From: Panax quinquefolius
Taxonomy: Eukaryota; Streptophyta; Magnoliopsida; Apiales; Araliaceae
DNA: 64,000 nucleotides
Direction: 5' to 3'
Assembly (NCBI GenBank): GCA_020205615.1
Contig: CM035164.1
Location: 1,019,501 to 1,083,500 of the forward strand
A model generated the notes under the pieces. That model saw nothing but the letters and a program-made list of their open reading frames with translations. It had not been told where the DNA came from and did not search any database. Shown here piece after piece: positions 1 to 11,195 of the stretch (position 1 is its first letter; the number at the start of each line of letters is the position of its first letter). The position numbers were made by a program, and so were the translations under genes.

Positions 1-432
1 TAAATTTGAACACAGTGAGAGCGTGTTTCTAAAAGTTTCTCCTTGGAAGGGCATTCGTCGATTTGGGTTAAAAGGGAAGCTTAGTCCACGCGTTATATCG
101 GTCCATTTGAGATTTTGGAAAGGGTTGGTGAAGTTGCGTATCGGTTAGCTTTGCCTCGCGACTAGCTCACGTGCATAATGTGTTCCATGTGGCTCGGTGT
201 TAAGGAGTTATCATTATCATCATTGCGTGTGGTGCGATATTTGTTCGATAAGATTCGGGAGGATCTTACTTGTGAGAAACAATGAAGCGATTTTGGATCG
301 TCAAGAGCGAATTATGAGGAGGAAGACTATTCCGTTTGTTAAAGTTTTATGGAGAAATCATTCTAATGGGAGGCTACATGGGAGATGGAGAGTTCATTCG
401 AGCTGGAATATCCGCATCTCTTTGAAAATTAG
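1..432 (+). pseudogene. Ty3/gypsy polyprotein, C-terminal end of integrase region (broken)
   Basis: This is the tail of a gypsy pol gene whose body lies left of the window. Translated in pieces it gives VFLKVSPWKGIRRFG, then YIGPFEILERVGEVAYRLAL, then LAHVHNVFHV, the conserved segment after the integrase core in plant Ty3 elements. It ends with ILDRQERIMRRKTIPFVKV and a TAG at about 430-432. At least two single-base frameshifts (near 95 and 165) and one near 370 mean that no one frame reads through. The open frame from 197 to 475 covers only the last part and drifts out of the true frame before its end. The 3' LTR begins 55 bases after the stop. The family assignment is firm; the subfamily is not determined. 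Confidence 0.8.
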
Positions 433-968
433 GTGCGTTCTATTCTTTTTTGATTCCGAGGAGGAATCCTTTTAAGGGATAGGTGATGTAATACCCAAAA
501 AAAAAAAAAAAAAAAAATTTTTTGTTTTAAAACATATTAATTGGACTTTGTCATTTATTTTGGGTCAAACTAGTTATTTTATTTGTGTGGGCTAATAAAT
601 ATTAATAAGTGTGGATAAATTAAATTTAGTACAAATTGGGCCTTAAAATTTATTTGGGTTTAATTTAATTAAATGTGGGTAATAATAAATCTATTAAAAT
701 TAGGAGAGTTAATAAGATAGGTTGATAAATAAATAACAATTGAAGTCTAAACTTTCTTATTACTTATACATGGGAAAAAAAAAAGAAGAAGAAGTAGTGG
801 CATGCATATCATATCGTGTTTTATGCAGGTTTTTTTTTCTTCTTTTAATGCTTTCGGTTATAGAATTTTTGTGGCGATTTGATTTATAGATATGAATAGT
901 GATGGCAATCAAAAGTTTACGACATTGTATATATTGTTTTACTATTTACAAGCGATTGCAAGTGTTAA

Positions 969-970
<2 letters not shown>

Positions 971-1013
<43 letters not shown>
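971..1013. repeat. (TA)n microsatellite
   Basis: About 21 uninterrupted TA units inside the left-edge gypsy LTR. It produces an open frame of alternating Tyr-Ile that is not a gene. Confidence 0.95.
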
Positions 1014-1015
<2 letters not shown>

Positions 1016-1933
1016 CCAAGTTCTTATAATAATTACGTTATTATATATATAGATATATTAGGATTATTTATATCAATATATGTACCAACTGCGAGGCTTG
1101 AATATTAAGTTATATATATATATATTATATTTTAATATGTTTTGGCCATGAAATTTATAAACAAAATTAGTAAATCAATTGAAATTATGTATAATAAAAT
1201 TTCTTAATAATAAATTTAATAGTATTATGTTATTAATGATTGAATTGTAATAAAATTTTATTAAATTATTTAGGTTGAACGGAGAGAGTCTAAACGAGTT
1301 TGTTTTTAATAAACTTTGGGTATTGCATTATCGATTCTAGGTACGGATTCCGTACTCTTTCAGCGAAACTCTTTTGTTTTTGATTCGTTCGTTTCGTTAT
1401 TCGTTTCAAAATTTAGTATTGTCTCTCATAATTGTCCCTTGTCAATTTATTGTGATAAATTTATTTTGACGTTGCATTAGAATTCATATGTGTATTCTTT
1501 AGACTAGGGCATCATGTCTAAATTTTATTTTGATATTCATAGTGATGTACATGTTATTATTTTAGAGGCGTGTGTTGATGATTAGCTTCGATTTAACACG
1601 TATAATGCGTTAGAACCCTTTTGTTTGATATTTTGTCGCACGTGTTGTGACATTATATTTTTTGTTAGAATACCATAGGGTATACCGAGCTATAACCACA
1701 TGTGGGGGTACCACAGACGTATCCTCTTACCGAGGCATGACACCTTCCGTGGCGGTGTGATCAGTCCACGGCGTCTCCGTTTTGTGCTCCGATGGGAGTT
1801 GGCCATTTGGTGTTTTGTTGTGGGAGGCGTATGGGTCGACCCTAGTTTCTGTTCTGTTCTGTTATGCGGATTGGTGATGTTTGTGCCAAACACGCCTTCC
1901 GATTTTACATGCATTGGATTCAGCGGTCCAATG

Positions 1934-2005
1934 ATGTGTGACTTACCTTGTGTGGCATTATGTGATTTGCCTGTGTGGCATTATTTGACTTGCCTGTGTG
2001 GCAAG
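1934..2005 (+). repeat. Short tandem repeat in LTR, three units
   Basis: Three imperfect units of about 23-26 bp, each containing GTGTGGCA preceded by TTGCCT or TTACCT. It lies in the 3' third of the LTR. Confidence 0.7.
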
Positions 2006-2484
2006 GTATATTCTATTTTGTTCTGAGCTCGGTATGAAATAACACCCAGCCATTTGATTCAGCCTACTTTTTCGTTGTGTTAGTTTTATTCGTTTCGTTT
2101 CAGTTCATTTCATCTCATTTCATTTAAATTGAGTTAGTTATTTCGGTTCATTAATTGTATTCTATATCCGTCTTTGGGCATTTGGCTCATCTTGTGTTTT
2201 TTCTTCCCAGTAATCAGGGGGACCAAGGGCAAGTGTGACGAGAGCTTCCTTTAATCCAATAGTTTTGATATATTTTGTTAGGTTTCAATACATTGATTTA
2301 TTTAAAGTTGTAATAAGTATTTTAGATTGTGGATTGAGCCAGTTGGAGATTTATTATGGTTGACTTGTGGTATTTATAAGTTATTAAGACTATTCTTTTG
2401 TGACTTTGAGCCTTGCTATTAAATTTATTAGTTTTGTTGTATTTTGAGTAACCTCTCTTTCTATTTTGGGAAGGGGGTGTTACA

Positions 2485-3315
2485 CCCTCAACATAATGCC
2501 TCACAAAACAGAGGTCAAACAGACCGTGAACAACTGATAAGAGAACCTTATAAATCATCACAGAGCAGGCTGCATTAGTGATCACAGCCTTGCGCTAACA
2601 AGTAATGAAAAGCAACCACAGCAGGCATGAGGAAAGACCAATCCACACTCTATAAGCAAGCTTTTTTTTCCCGTCCCATTTTATTTTGATAAGTAATATA
2701 AGCAACATTATTATATAAAATACATTTTTAAAAAGAAGGTAATATAAGCAACATCTTTTTAATCCAAAGACAACACTATAATATATGTGATTGTCTAATC
2801 TTGTTCCCAATAGGAATATATATCGACATTGATATAATAATGACAACAATAATAATAATAAGAAAATACTTCTTCAGTAAAATAAAGACATCAAACAGGG
2901 AGAAAATTTTGATAAAGTCCCAGAATACAAATGAATTGCAATATCTTTAAAAGTTAGATCCAAGAGATTTACAACCAGTTCCCTTTTTACCCCTCTATGG
3001 AAACAAGTTACTTGTTGGAGTGATCAAGGTTTAAACGTCATATTTCAGCTATCTATGACTTTAAACAGCATACAGCCTACCTGAATTCAACCATAGATTT
3101 TCAAGATTGACATATCCGATGCCTTTACCCACTACATATGCACAATGAACTATGAGCAAAAGAACACTTAATACAACATTTCATAGTAACATGTCCATTG
3201 TAAAAGGCTGTCACAAATCAACTAAAGTTTGACCTAGTAAGGATAGTACAATTAGCAGCACATATGTCATATCAGGATTTGTCTCCTCTACCAATAACAT
3301 TTGAACAGATCTTAC
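2485..3315. other. Intronic sequence of the ABC1K gene, no exon found
   Basis: This lies between the gypsy LTR end and the donor of the last visible kinase exon. On the minus strand I looked for the expected next exon (the conserved segment after [12 protein letters not shown]) and did not find it. The stretch is AT-rich, with a near-duplicate phrase (AATATAAGCAACAT) at about 2697 and 2743. Nothing else is recognised. Confidence 0.5.
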
Positions 3316-3477
3316 CACTTGAATAAGTCCAACACGATAGTGGCGAGGAATATCCCCCATCATTCCAAAGTCAAAATAAGCAATGGATCCATCCTTAATA
3401 GCAACAAGATTTCCTGGATGAGGGTCAGCATGGAAAAACCCCACCTCAAGCAATTGCCTCAAAGAGCAGTACAACCC
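3316..3477 (-). CDS. ABC1K exon with catalytic HADPHPGN and DFG motifs
   Basis: 162 bp (54 codons), [20 protein letters not shown] ... [20 protein letters not shown]. The acceptor is TTATTAG and the donor GTG|GTAAGA. Catalytic Asp and Asn and the metal-binding Asp are all present. Confidence 0.93.
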
Positions 3478-6400
3478 CTAATAAACCAAATAAATGATAC
3501 CAAACTCAACGTACAAGTCATACAATACGAACTGTTAATAACCAAGATATATATAATTTATATACGTTCGCACACACACCCACACAATTAAATATATGTT
3601 ATAACAGCTGAGAAAGGAATAAGATAAAAAAAAAGGGTAAGAAACAATTGCCACACCGCCAATGATTGCAGAATACCTGATCAATTAGTTCCTTTCGGTT
3701 TAAATAGGCCTTCTTTAGTGCAGCTTCATCTGTAAGCTTGATTCCGTCAATCCATTCCATTGTAAGCACAGCCTTACGGGTAAGATGCCAATATATTTTT
3801 GGAACTTTCACATTTTTTTCTTTCTGGCAGTTCAGAGTGTAGCCAACTGTACTTTTCAAACTATTTTGATCACTATCTATCAATCAAAAACAAGAACCAT
3901 CAAAACTCTATGGAGAAATTAAAAGCAGAAATTACACAAACCAGCACATTGGTCGAGACATTCACACAATAGTGTACACATATTCAGAGTGAGGGATCTA
4001 GAAATTCATACACTCAGATCAAAATAAAAAAGCTAAAACAATTTGAAGTGCAAAAGATAACAATAATTTAAACAAACGCCCACCACTCGGTGTTACTTAT
4101 TTTTATATGATTTGATGTCACATCATAATAGTCAGCTACAACTAATTTGAGATTATCATCAAATAACATTCAGAATTATCCTGATGAACTAGGAATCGAA
4201 AAAGAATGAATATTTGATGAACCCCGAAAGAATATGAATATAATCTCCCACAATTACCTTGACAAACCTTACCAGAGTATGACCACCCAGCATTCCTACC
4301 ACTCATCCCAGGGGAGAACTTCAGTTGTAAAATTTTGTAACAGTGAAACGAAAGCATACTAGCATAAAAGCTGAGGCTTGTTGTACCTACTGAATTTAGT
4401 GCAGTATGGTTTGAGCCCAGGATGAATACATTTAGAGTTGTCCGTAAGAATCACGAGGGAGAGATTAATCCCATTCTATAATGAACTAGAAAATAATTAA
4501 CTGACAAAAAAGAGAGTAGTGTTGCATGAAGAACAACTTACAAGATTTGTTACTATAAAGAGAAGCAAACCGCTCGGCATTTTGTCCCTCTAGGATGTAG
4601 TCAATCTCTTCAAACATGTGTCTAACCTATTCATTTAAGAAAAAGCTAAAAATAAGGCTACATAAACAATCTAATTATAATAAGCAATCTAACTATAAGG
4701 AAAAAGTACAATGAATTGCATGACCAAACTACAGTGATGGCATATAGCAACTAATTATATTCTTTTATTTTTAACCAAGTTTCTGAAAATCACTAAAATA
4801 ACCCACTAAAAGTTTCAATTTACAAAGTGACCCTTCTCACTACGATGTATCTATAAACATGTACCACTACATCAAAAAAAATGTGACCAAGTTATTTTCA
4901 TTTTTTTTAATCAGACGCAGGATATGAATCCATACATAAATAAGGCTTATCCAGTGAGCGAACATACTCTAGGAAAGTAGGCTATCGATGAGAATTCGTT
5001 AAACATTGCTTTTATATCAGAACATTATGTGGGTGAGTCATCTAGCAATATTTGCATGAATGGATTAATAAAAGGGGTACATATCATCAATGCAAAGAAA
5101 CTTATTATCACGAATGGAAGGCTCACCAGTTCATTGACTGCTACTAAAAGATCCTTCCTTGCATTTGCAAAACGCTTTAATTGTCCCCCCATCATATTGA
5201 ATAACAAGGCGTCAAGGGTCAAAGAATGTGACATACCAGGTCTTTGTACTTTTACAGCTACTAGCTCCCCAGAATGCAGGTGGGCTGCAAAACTAGAAGT
5301 ATTATGAGAATCACTGAAATCTCATTGTGAAGAGATAAAGAAGGGAAGATGTTTTCTATTATGTATCTTACAATGTACAATAGAGAGCCTTTATATAGGC
5401 TTAGAACTGCAGTACATTTGGAAAGTAAATCAATCATCCCTTAATCATGCAATCTCCCTTTAATCATGCAATCCCCCCTAATCATGTAATCCCCAAATCA
5501 TGCTATAAGAATACTATCCTAAAATTCTCTAGATTATCTACTAACACTCCTCTCAAGCTAAAAGTCTTATACTATGATTTAAAACTTGTTACAAAATATA
5601 ATCACAAAACTAAAAAAATTCAAACCAAACTTAAAAGGAAAATATTTTCTCCCCAATACTCCCCCTTAAATTGAGGCCCTCTTCAATTTGCACAAATAAA
5701 ATAAAAAGAAAGAAAAAGAAAAAATGATATGTACGTCCAAAGTTGATTCTCACCCTCAATGCATAACTTTACATCCACTTTCCAAGGATATTATGTGCAA
5801 ACAATAACGGAAAACACTTATCTCCAACAAAAACGATGAAGAACTCTGCACCTTCCTCAATAATGGAGGACTCTTAAGTCTCCCAACAAATTGAAAGACA
5901 CTCGTCATGAAAATCCTTGCTCTCTAATCAACAACCCATTTACATATTTCAACCTGAGAAATTAACTACTCTAGACATGTCACCTTTTTGAAAATCTGAA
6001 CCCTAACCACTAAATTTTTCTTTAAGATGAAGTTAAATAATAAAAAGAAACGATACCCGCCGCTAACTATGTGCCGGTGGCGGCGGAAGCAAAACCTTTT
6101 GATTTGATTTTAATTGCCAAGATCAACCAAGCTTAGATACCATGTGGAGAAATAAAGAAGGGAAGATATTTTCTATTATGTATCTTACAATGTACAATAG
6201 AGAGCTTTTATATAGGCTTAGAATTGCAATACATTTGGAAAGTAAATCAATTATCCCTTAATCCCCCAAATCATGCTATTAGAATAATATCCTTGAATTC
6301 TCTAGATTATCTACTAACACTCATGAAACATAAAAATCAGTTTGATATTAAGCTTTTAGGAAAGCTTCAAGGAAAATCAAAACTTGAAACAAGTGACTAT

Positions 6401-9400
6401 CCAAATTTGAATACTCTATAAAACATACCAAACTATATGCCCAAATAGATTAGTCAGGAAAGGTTGTAAACTCACAACAAAGTCATGAAAACTTTCTTAT
6501 TGGACTCAAATTATCTAACCTTTATACACCTGTCCGAGCGATGCTGCAGCAATGGGCTCTGGGCTGATATCAGCGAATATTTGAGAAACTGGAACACCCA
6601 ACTGATATTCAATAGATTGAATGGCAATCCGAGTTGGAAATGGGGGTATCTGATCCTGGCATAAAAAGTAACACTTTCTGTGACGATCTAAAGCAAACAA
6701 TTGCCAACACCCATTTGATGAAAATTATCATTGTTATATTGACGAAAAAATGTGAACCTAACAATTAGAAGTGTCTAGGGATCTCTGCATAAGTGGACAC
6801 GGTATACCTGTAGCTTAGCAAGTTCTTGGCAATACAAAGGGGGAAGTATATCCGGCCTTGTGCTTAGAGCTTGTCCAAGCTGTTAATTAAAAAAAAATTA
6901 GGGATTTAGACAATTTCCTCCTCGTGCAGCTAAACATGTGAGTAATTTAGTAAAATAGCACTTGATCAATCATCTATTATATAAAGAGAGGGCAGGGTTT
7001 TGTCTGTTTTGGTTTCTTTTTTAAAAAATACCCTCTATAAAAATCATGGTTATGACAGTAAATCAGATAAAAAAAATTAAAAGTTTTGAAACAGTCACTC
7101 CACTTGACGTTATCTCCACTAAGTGGAAGTTATCCAAATGTTAATATTCAACAACCGTTTACCACTCCTTTTCAAATTAAATAACTACTAGAAACCCTAG
7201 AAATTTAGAATTTTTTCTCAATATCATGCATCAATATTTTTATTAACACATTGTGTGTGTTGTATTGCTAGTATTCTCTTATTTGAGCAATTTAACAGAT
7301 AACTGAACATAGATTACAAGTTTGGTGGTTTTCACTAATTTTTTTAGACAAAAAATAAATGTACAAGATAAGGAAAGAGTGTAGAAGAAGAGGATGAGTC
7401 CAATAACGTAAAAAGAACATATAAACAAAGCCATCAACAAAGGGCTGATCGTCAATCTCTATTAATATTGAATATAGGAACGCCCATAAAGCCTGAGCCA
7501 AGGAGAAGCTAAAAATTCAATTCTACATTGAGGAATGAAATGTTGAGAAACTGTTTTAAGAAAATTTCTCTCTCTAGTGTAATAGTGACAAATTATACAT
7601 GGAAGTCTTACTCCTCAAGAAAGATTAGCAAACACAACGGCTATAACATAGACTAAACGTGATAGTTTGAAATTTGAACTGCTAAAATTTTCCGCAAGGG
7701 TTGTAATTCATGTTTATGGGAATTTTAGGTATCCAGAGGATTTTTGGCAAGTGATATTATCAGTATATTTGGTACTTTATATTATTATTTTACTACTAGT
7801 AGAATGAGATTTGATAATCGGCCAAGAGTAAGAAGTAACTAAGGCAATCTCCTTCAACTGAGTAGAGTCAATTATCATATGAACTAAGCTTGGATAAGCA
7901 GGACAAAGCATAAGGAAGATAAATTACTACCAGGATTGTCTTTTTTATATACCTAAAGAGCTCCAGGATATTATGTATGTCTGCTCCTCAGAGTCTTAGA
8001 GTTGCTTAGATAATAATAACAAGAGCAACCAGTAAGAAGCATTAATGATTAAACCCATAAGCATGATAAAAAAAATAAAAATAATAATAAAAGGTAAAGA
8101 TCTGGGTACACGAATCTTAGAGCATCCCATCTTTAATTTGCAGATTACATCACCTTTTTTTTTTGTCGAAGGGGTCAATAGATCCAAGGTGAATATTTCT
8201 AAGTTCAACATAATTTTTGTAAAATTAAGTTTGGCCCATGTATGGGAATTGGGAAAGAAAAAATATAAAAAAAGGTAAACTATTTCTAACTTCAACATAG
8301 TGGGTATTGATATATAGCTCTCTTTTGATAGTTATGCTTTTTTGAAGGAAATGGACGAGCATATATATATATATATTACTTGTGAAGAGGAATATGATTT
8401 TGGAGAACACTCGAAAACACTTTCATTTCACTTGCTTCAAATGATCAAGACTATTTATAGGCAACATCAGACCATCTATATGCTACAATACATGAACTAG
8501 AACATGAACCTACCTTAATGAATGCATGTACATGAACACTAATATTCATGTACCAATACAAATGTATCTTCAACTACTAATGCATGTACCAAGTAATATA
8601 CATGCAAGTAATATGAAAAGGCTCTCGCGTATCTAGCTTAATTCCAACATTTTTGGATTAAGTTTGAGATGCAGTCACTTCCTTTGACCTATATTGGGGT
8701 TCCTTTAGGATTGTGGTCTGAGTCATCTTGGCCTCTTGGGATCCAGTTATTGAACTTATCTAAGAGGTAGAATTGTTGAAGACATCTACTTATCTCTTGG
8801 CAATAAGATAACTCGGATCAAGGCTTGTTTAGCGAGTATTATGTACATCCATTTATATTTTCTTTTTTAAGCTCTTGGTTGAAATGACTACCTCTATAAC
8901 GATAATTGTGTCATCTACACTGGGGCTGCATAGTAATATGTGAGATTATCTGATAAGTAAGGAGGTTGTGTTAGGATCAAGAGGTGATCCTACATTGGTA
9001 AACTTAGTGTTACAGTTAAGATTTCGGACTTAGAATTGGGAATTTTTTTTTTTTTTTTTTTTTTTTTTTTGGGAGTTAAGAAAGAACCTTCTCTTAGTTT
9101 TCATTCAATTCATATTTTTCAACATTGAAATGAAATACAAGCCTCTAATACAGTTATACTACCTCCAATACTAAAGTAAATATGCACCAAAGCTTAACCT
9201 ACACCTAAATGCACATGGGTATGTGAGGTCATATAACAATAGATATTCTACTAAAAATAAATTAATGAAATAAGCCTACAGTACAGTTATTCTTAACATT
9301 GTGCATAGACCCCATACTTACAGAACTTTGGTTCTGAAAAACCTAATTCCTAAGAACCTGCCCTTCGTGAGGAGGATTTCTCATCCTCCCACTCACTGTA

Positions 9401-10392
9401 TCTTCTTTCTCTTCTAATTATTTCGGATGAAAATAAATAAATTATCAGAGAAAAGGAGAAAGACGGAAAAGGATAACAAGGAGTTCTAATAAATGTTCTT
9501 TTACAAGATTTATGATCAAGTAGTCCGCCACCAGAATCTTGTTCGAACCTCCACTTTTAGCATGTCAGGGCAATTTTTCCTCAATTGATCAGCAAGTAGA
9601 TATATAGGTATTAGAAAAGCAGTAACATGGTAACACATAAAATCCATAATAATAAAAAAAGCACCCATTTTTATAGCACGAAGAGAAGCTTGCCTTGATA
9701 TAGAAAGGCCCCAAGCGAATCAGAGTTTCTCGGAACTGCAAAAATTATCCAGGGTTACCTTAATTTCAAGATTACGTGTTTATTTCATTAGCAAGAAAAC
9801 AATGAGGCAAAATACAAATATGTGTGTGCGTGTGTGTATATATATATATGAATGAAACTCCAGTTTAATCTTACATAAGTATATTACCATTATGGAGCGC
9901 TTTTTAGTGTCATGAACAAAAAATTGCCAAATGGCTAACTTCAGCACATGGAATGAAATTATTGCGGCTCTATACAAAGCCAAGAATGGTCCAAAATGAT
10001 AGAACATGGAAATACGTTTTGAGCTATAATTAAGCACATGTCCAAATTCACTTTCCAGTGACTGCTTCCTTAACTTCGCATACTCCGCAGATGGCCGTTC
10101 TCCATGAACACTAGAAAAAACAGTCGAAAAGCTGCAGCAGAACCCAAAGTTAAAGACAATAACCATAGAAGGCATATTTCAGAATGAGTACCCAAATAAA
10201 CATGGACATTCATTTCATGACGACTATATATCACGTATAACATACTATGTTCAGCAAAGCAAAATGTCTATATATATCATTGAGACAAGCTCAACAAAAC
10301 AGAGCCTTACCATCTCCCAATAACAACATTTGTAGGGCCTCCAAATGACAAAATTTTCGGCAGGTTCTCGACCATAATTTCATTTTGTAAAG
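3316..10392 (-). CDS. ABC1-family atypical kinase (ABC1K/ADCK/UbiB), nine internal exons, plastid-type
   Basis: The minus-strand exons are 10392-10311, 10110-9888, 9735-9694, 6879-6808, 6655-6520, 5284-5127, 4626-4542, 3876-3677 and 3477-3316. They total 1160 nt, or 386 codons, with matching phases at all eight junctions and no stop. The motifs appear in family order: [18 protein letters not shown]+[10 protein letters not shown] (the KxGQ motif), [11 protein letters not shown] (Ala-rich loop), [10 protein letters not shown] (the VAVK lysine), [40 protein letters not shown] (catalytic loop) and YFDFGMMG (the DFG equivalent). Plant members of this type act in plastids, often at plastoglobules or thylakoids, in prenyl-lipid metabolism and stress responses; that is family knowledge. 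From memory the closest relative is the Arabidopsis At5g24970-type protein. The start with transit peptide and the C-terminal third are not identified. The introns are swollen by transposons. Confidence 0.88.
3677..3876 (-). CDS. ABC1K exon, hinge/C-lobe entry
   Basis: 200 bp, SDQNSLKST ... [20 protein letters not shown] and [20 protein letters not shown], ending LIDQ|GTATTC. I chose the acceptor GATAG at 3877-3878 because it restores phase with the preceding exon. The alternative TAG four bases downstream does not. Confidence 0.87.
4542..4626 (-). CDS. ABC1K exon with the conserved E..D motif
   Basis: 85 bp, [20 protein letters not shown] then ASLYSNKS, ending one base into a codon. The donor GTAAGT is strong. 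The exon is too short to stand out as an open frame. Confidence 0.88.
5127..5284 (-). CDS. ABC1K exon with the VAVK lysine
   Basis: 158 bp, [18 protein letters not shown] ... [18 protein letters not shown]. The first codon is split with the previous exon (G|CC). The donor is CTG|GTGAGC. The intron on its 5' side contains the TRIM element. Confidence 0.92.
5326..5546 (-). repeat. TRIM 3' LTR (left copy)
   Basis: 221 bp, starting TGTGAAGAGATAAAG on the plus strand and ending CTACTAACA. It is about 44 bp longer than its partner because of repeated AATCATGCAATC-type units near 5445-5510. Confidence 0.85.
6131..6142 (-). other. TRIM primer-binding site (initiator Met tRNA)
   Basis: Minus strand TGGTATCTAAGC immediately follows the 5' LTR. 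The first seven bases match the consensus TGGTATCAGAGC. Confidence 0.75.
6143..6319 (-). repeat. TRIM 5' LTR (right copy)
   Basis: 177 bp, TGTGGAGAAATAAAG ... CTACTAACA. Apart from the missing short repeat block it matches the left copy closely throughout, including CCTATATAAAAG on the minus strand, a likely TATA box. Confidence 0.85.
6520..6655 (-). CDS. ABC1K exon with the Ala-rich loop
   Basis: 136 bp, [20 protein letters not shown] ... [16 protein letters not shown] plus one base. The AAASLGQV segment replaces the usual glycine-rich loop in this kinase family. The donor is AAAG|GTTAGA. Confidence 0.9.
6808..6879 (-). CDS. ABC1K exon with second half of the KxGQ motif
   Basis: 72 bp (24 codons), [20 protein letters not shown] then AKLQ. 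The acceptor is AACAG and the donor CAG|GTATAC. It follows a 2.8 kb intron. Confidence 0.88.
6880..8380. other. Intronic sequence, no gene recognised
   Basis: AT-rich intron of the ABC1K gene. Small open frames here have no recognisable motifs. A run TATATAAAGAGAGGGCAGGG at about 6980 faintly resembles a Helitron start, but no matching 3' end was found. Confidence 0.4.
8381..8649 (-). mobile_element. Probable solo LTR of a copia-like element
   Basis: On the minus strand this 269 bp stretch starts TGTTGGAATTAAGC and ends CCTCTTCACA. It contains CCTATAAATAG, a good TATA box, at the place expected for an LTR promoter. There is no primer-binding site or polypurine tract next to either end, so a solo LTR is the simplest reading. 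The flanking five bases (TTACT, TTTTT) do not form a clean duplication. Confidence 0.4.
8650..9693. other. Intronic sequence with a 28-base T run
   Basis: The rest of the 2.8 kb intron. An uninterrupted run of 28 T lies at 9043-9070. Nothing coding is recognised. Confidence 0.5.
9694..9735 (-). CDS. ABC1K micro-exon ending in a GC splice donor
   Basis: 42 bp encoding [14 protein letters not shown], flanked by TTGCAG and CAAG|GCAAGC. The donor is GC rather than GT. The protein joins directly to [10 protein letters not shown] in the next exon, rebuilding the KxGQ motif across the junction, which supports the GC donor. Confidence 0.85.
9888..10110 (-). CDS. ABC1K exon (pre-kinase helical region)
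   Basis: 223 bp, containing [20 protein letters not shown] and [20 protein letters not shown]. The donor is ATG|GTAATA. I chose the acceptor TTTTCTAG at 10111-10112. A second acceptor, CTGCAG 21 bases upstream (exon start about 10131), is also in frame and would add seven residues, so the start is uncertain by that amount. Confidence 0.8.
10311..10392 (-). CDS. ABC1K exon (N-terminal conserved block)
   Basis: 82 bp. It reads [19 protein letters not shown] then PTNVVIGR in the only open frame. The acceptor is TTTGTAG and the donor G|GTAAGG. It begins with two bases of a split codon, so the exon before it must end in phase 1. Confidence 0.75.
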
Positions 10393-11195
10393 CTACAAAT
10401 CACAAGGTAAAGTAAATTACGTGATTGCATCAAAAGTAACAATTAATAATAAAAATACCAGACAACCTTCTTCAGTTTTTATTTGGTAATATAATAAGAA
10501 GCAATAAATTCCATGTGATAAGAGACATTGTTCTAATTAAACGAGGAAAAACTGGATCATCATATTTTAAAGAGTAAGAGAACTACTACAAAGAATTTAG
10601 ATCATTGTCAACCCACTACCCTGGAAAACTTAAAGAGTCACTTTGCTGGCCATACAACAGAAATACCTATGTTTGAAATACTGACAACCTGTTAATTGGT
10701 TCAAATTAAAATATCGCAGGCAGGTTGAAACCATAGGGTAAGGAGTTCATCTCAGCCAATATGGACAGTTGTCTGAGGAAATCTCAAAATACAATTGGTT
10801 ACATTAGCTTGGCTAGAGTCTGGTTATTCAGCTATAATCAGCATGGTCAATGAAACTAAGAAAGCAACAGACGTTTGGTTGCAGGTAACATCCAAAAATG
10901 AAATTGTCCCAAAACTTGTTCTCATGAGCAAGCGTGACTATTTAGTTAAGATAATGCAGCAAGATTAACGTTACTTTTTAGATAATAGTGTTACAATCTT
11001 TTTACTTTTTGGTTGCGACATAAATGAATATTCAATCATCACTGATTTCAAATACTCAAATAGTTTATATTTACATAAAAACAAGTGAGCCAATCTTTTG
11101 CAACCACTGTATCAACTTTTACCATGATCACTAATACACACCACATAGACCAAGGCAGTTAAACAGCCAAACTCAGCAAAAATTAACTAGTAAAT
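10393..11195. other. Intron or upstream sequence, no gene recognised
   Basis: Lies upstream (minus sense) of the first certain ABC1K exon. I found no exon with a compatible phase here. Confidence 0.4.

Larger units (their letters stand above)
488..2484 (+). mobile_element. 3' LTR of the left-edge Ty3/gypsy element
   Basis: The repeat begins TGTAATACCC just after the pol remnant and ends GGGGGTGTTACA, so it has the TG...CA termini and short inverted end (TGTAA/TTACA) of an LTR. It is 1997 bp. The 5' LTR is outside the window, so the target duplication cannot be checked; the five bases following are CCCTC. It contains a (TA)n tract and a short tandem repeat. It abuts the last visible intron of the ABC1K gene, so this element probably sits inside that gene. 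Confidence 0.75.
5326..6319 (-). mobile_element. TRIM-type nonautonomous LTR retrotransposon in an ABC1K intron
   Basis: Two direct repeats (5326-5546 and 6143-6319) with TG...CA ends flank about 596 bp that encode nothing recognisable. The pair is bounded by a perfect five-base duplication, CTCAT (5321-5325 and 6320-6324). Read on the minus strand, the right repeat is followed by TGGTATCTAAGCT, a primer-binding site for initiator Met tRNA, and the left repeat is preceded by purine-rich GAGAGGAG. With a total of 994 bp and no gag or pol it meets the usual definition of a TRIM. It lies between two ABC1K exons in the same orientation as the gene. The inner region includes a GC-rich palindrome-like stretch near 6057-6090. 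Confidence 0.88.

Noticed and set aside
899..1108. Open frame of 69 codons
   Set aside because: Mostly (TA)n microsatellite inside an LTR; not a gene.
1690..2026. Overlapping open frames on both strands in the left LTR
   Set aside because: Lie within LTR non-coding sequence and a short tandem repeat; no protein motif.
6967..7275. Possible Helitron (TC start near 6967, CTAGT near 7270)
   Set aside because: No convincing 3' hairpin, and the start motif is weak.
8045..8298. Overlapping frames of 77 and 100 codons on opposite strands
   Set aside because: Low-complexity, Lys/Ile- and Phe/Leu-rich AT sequence in an intron; no motif.
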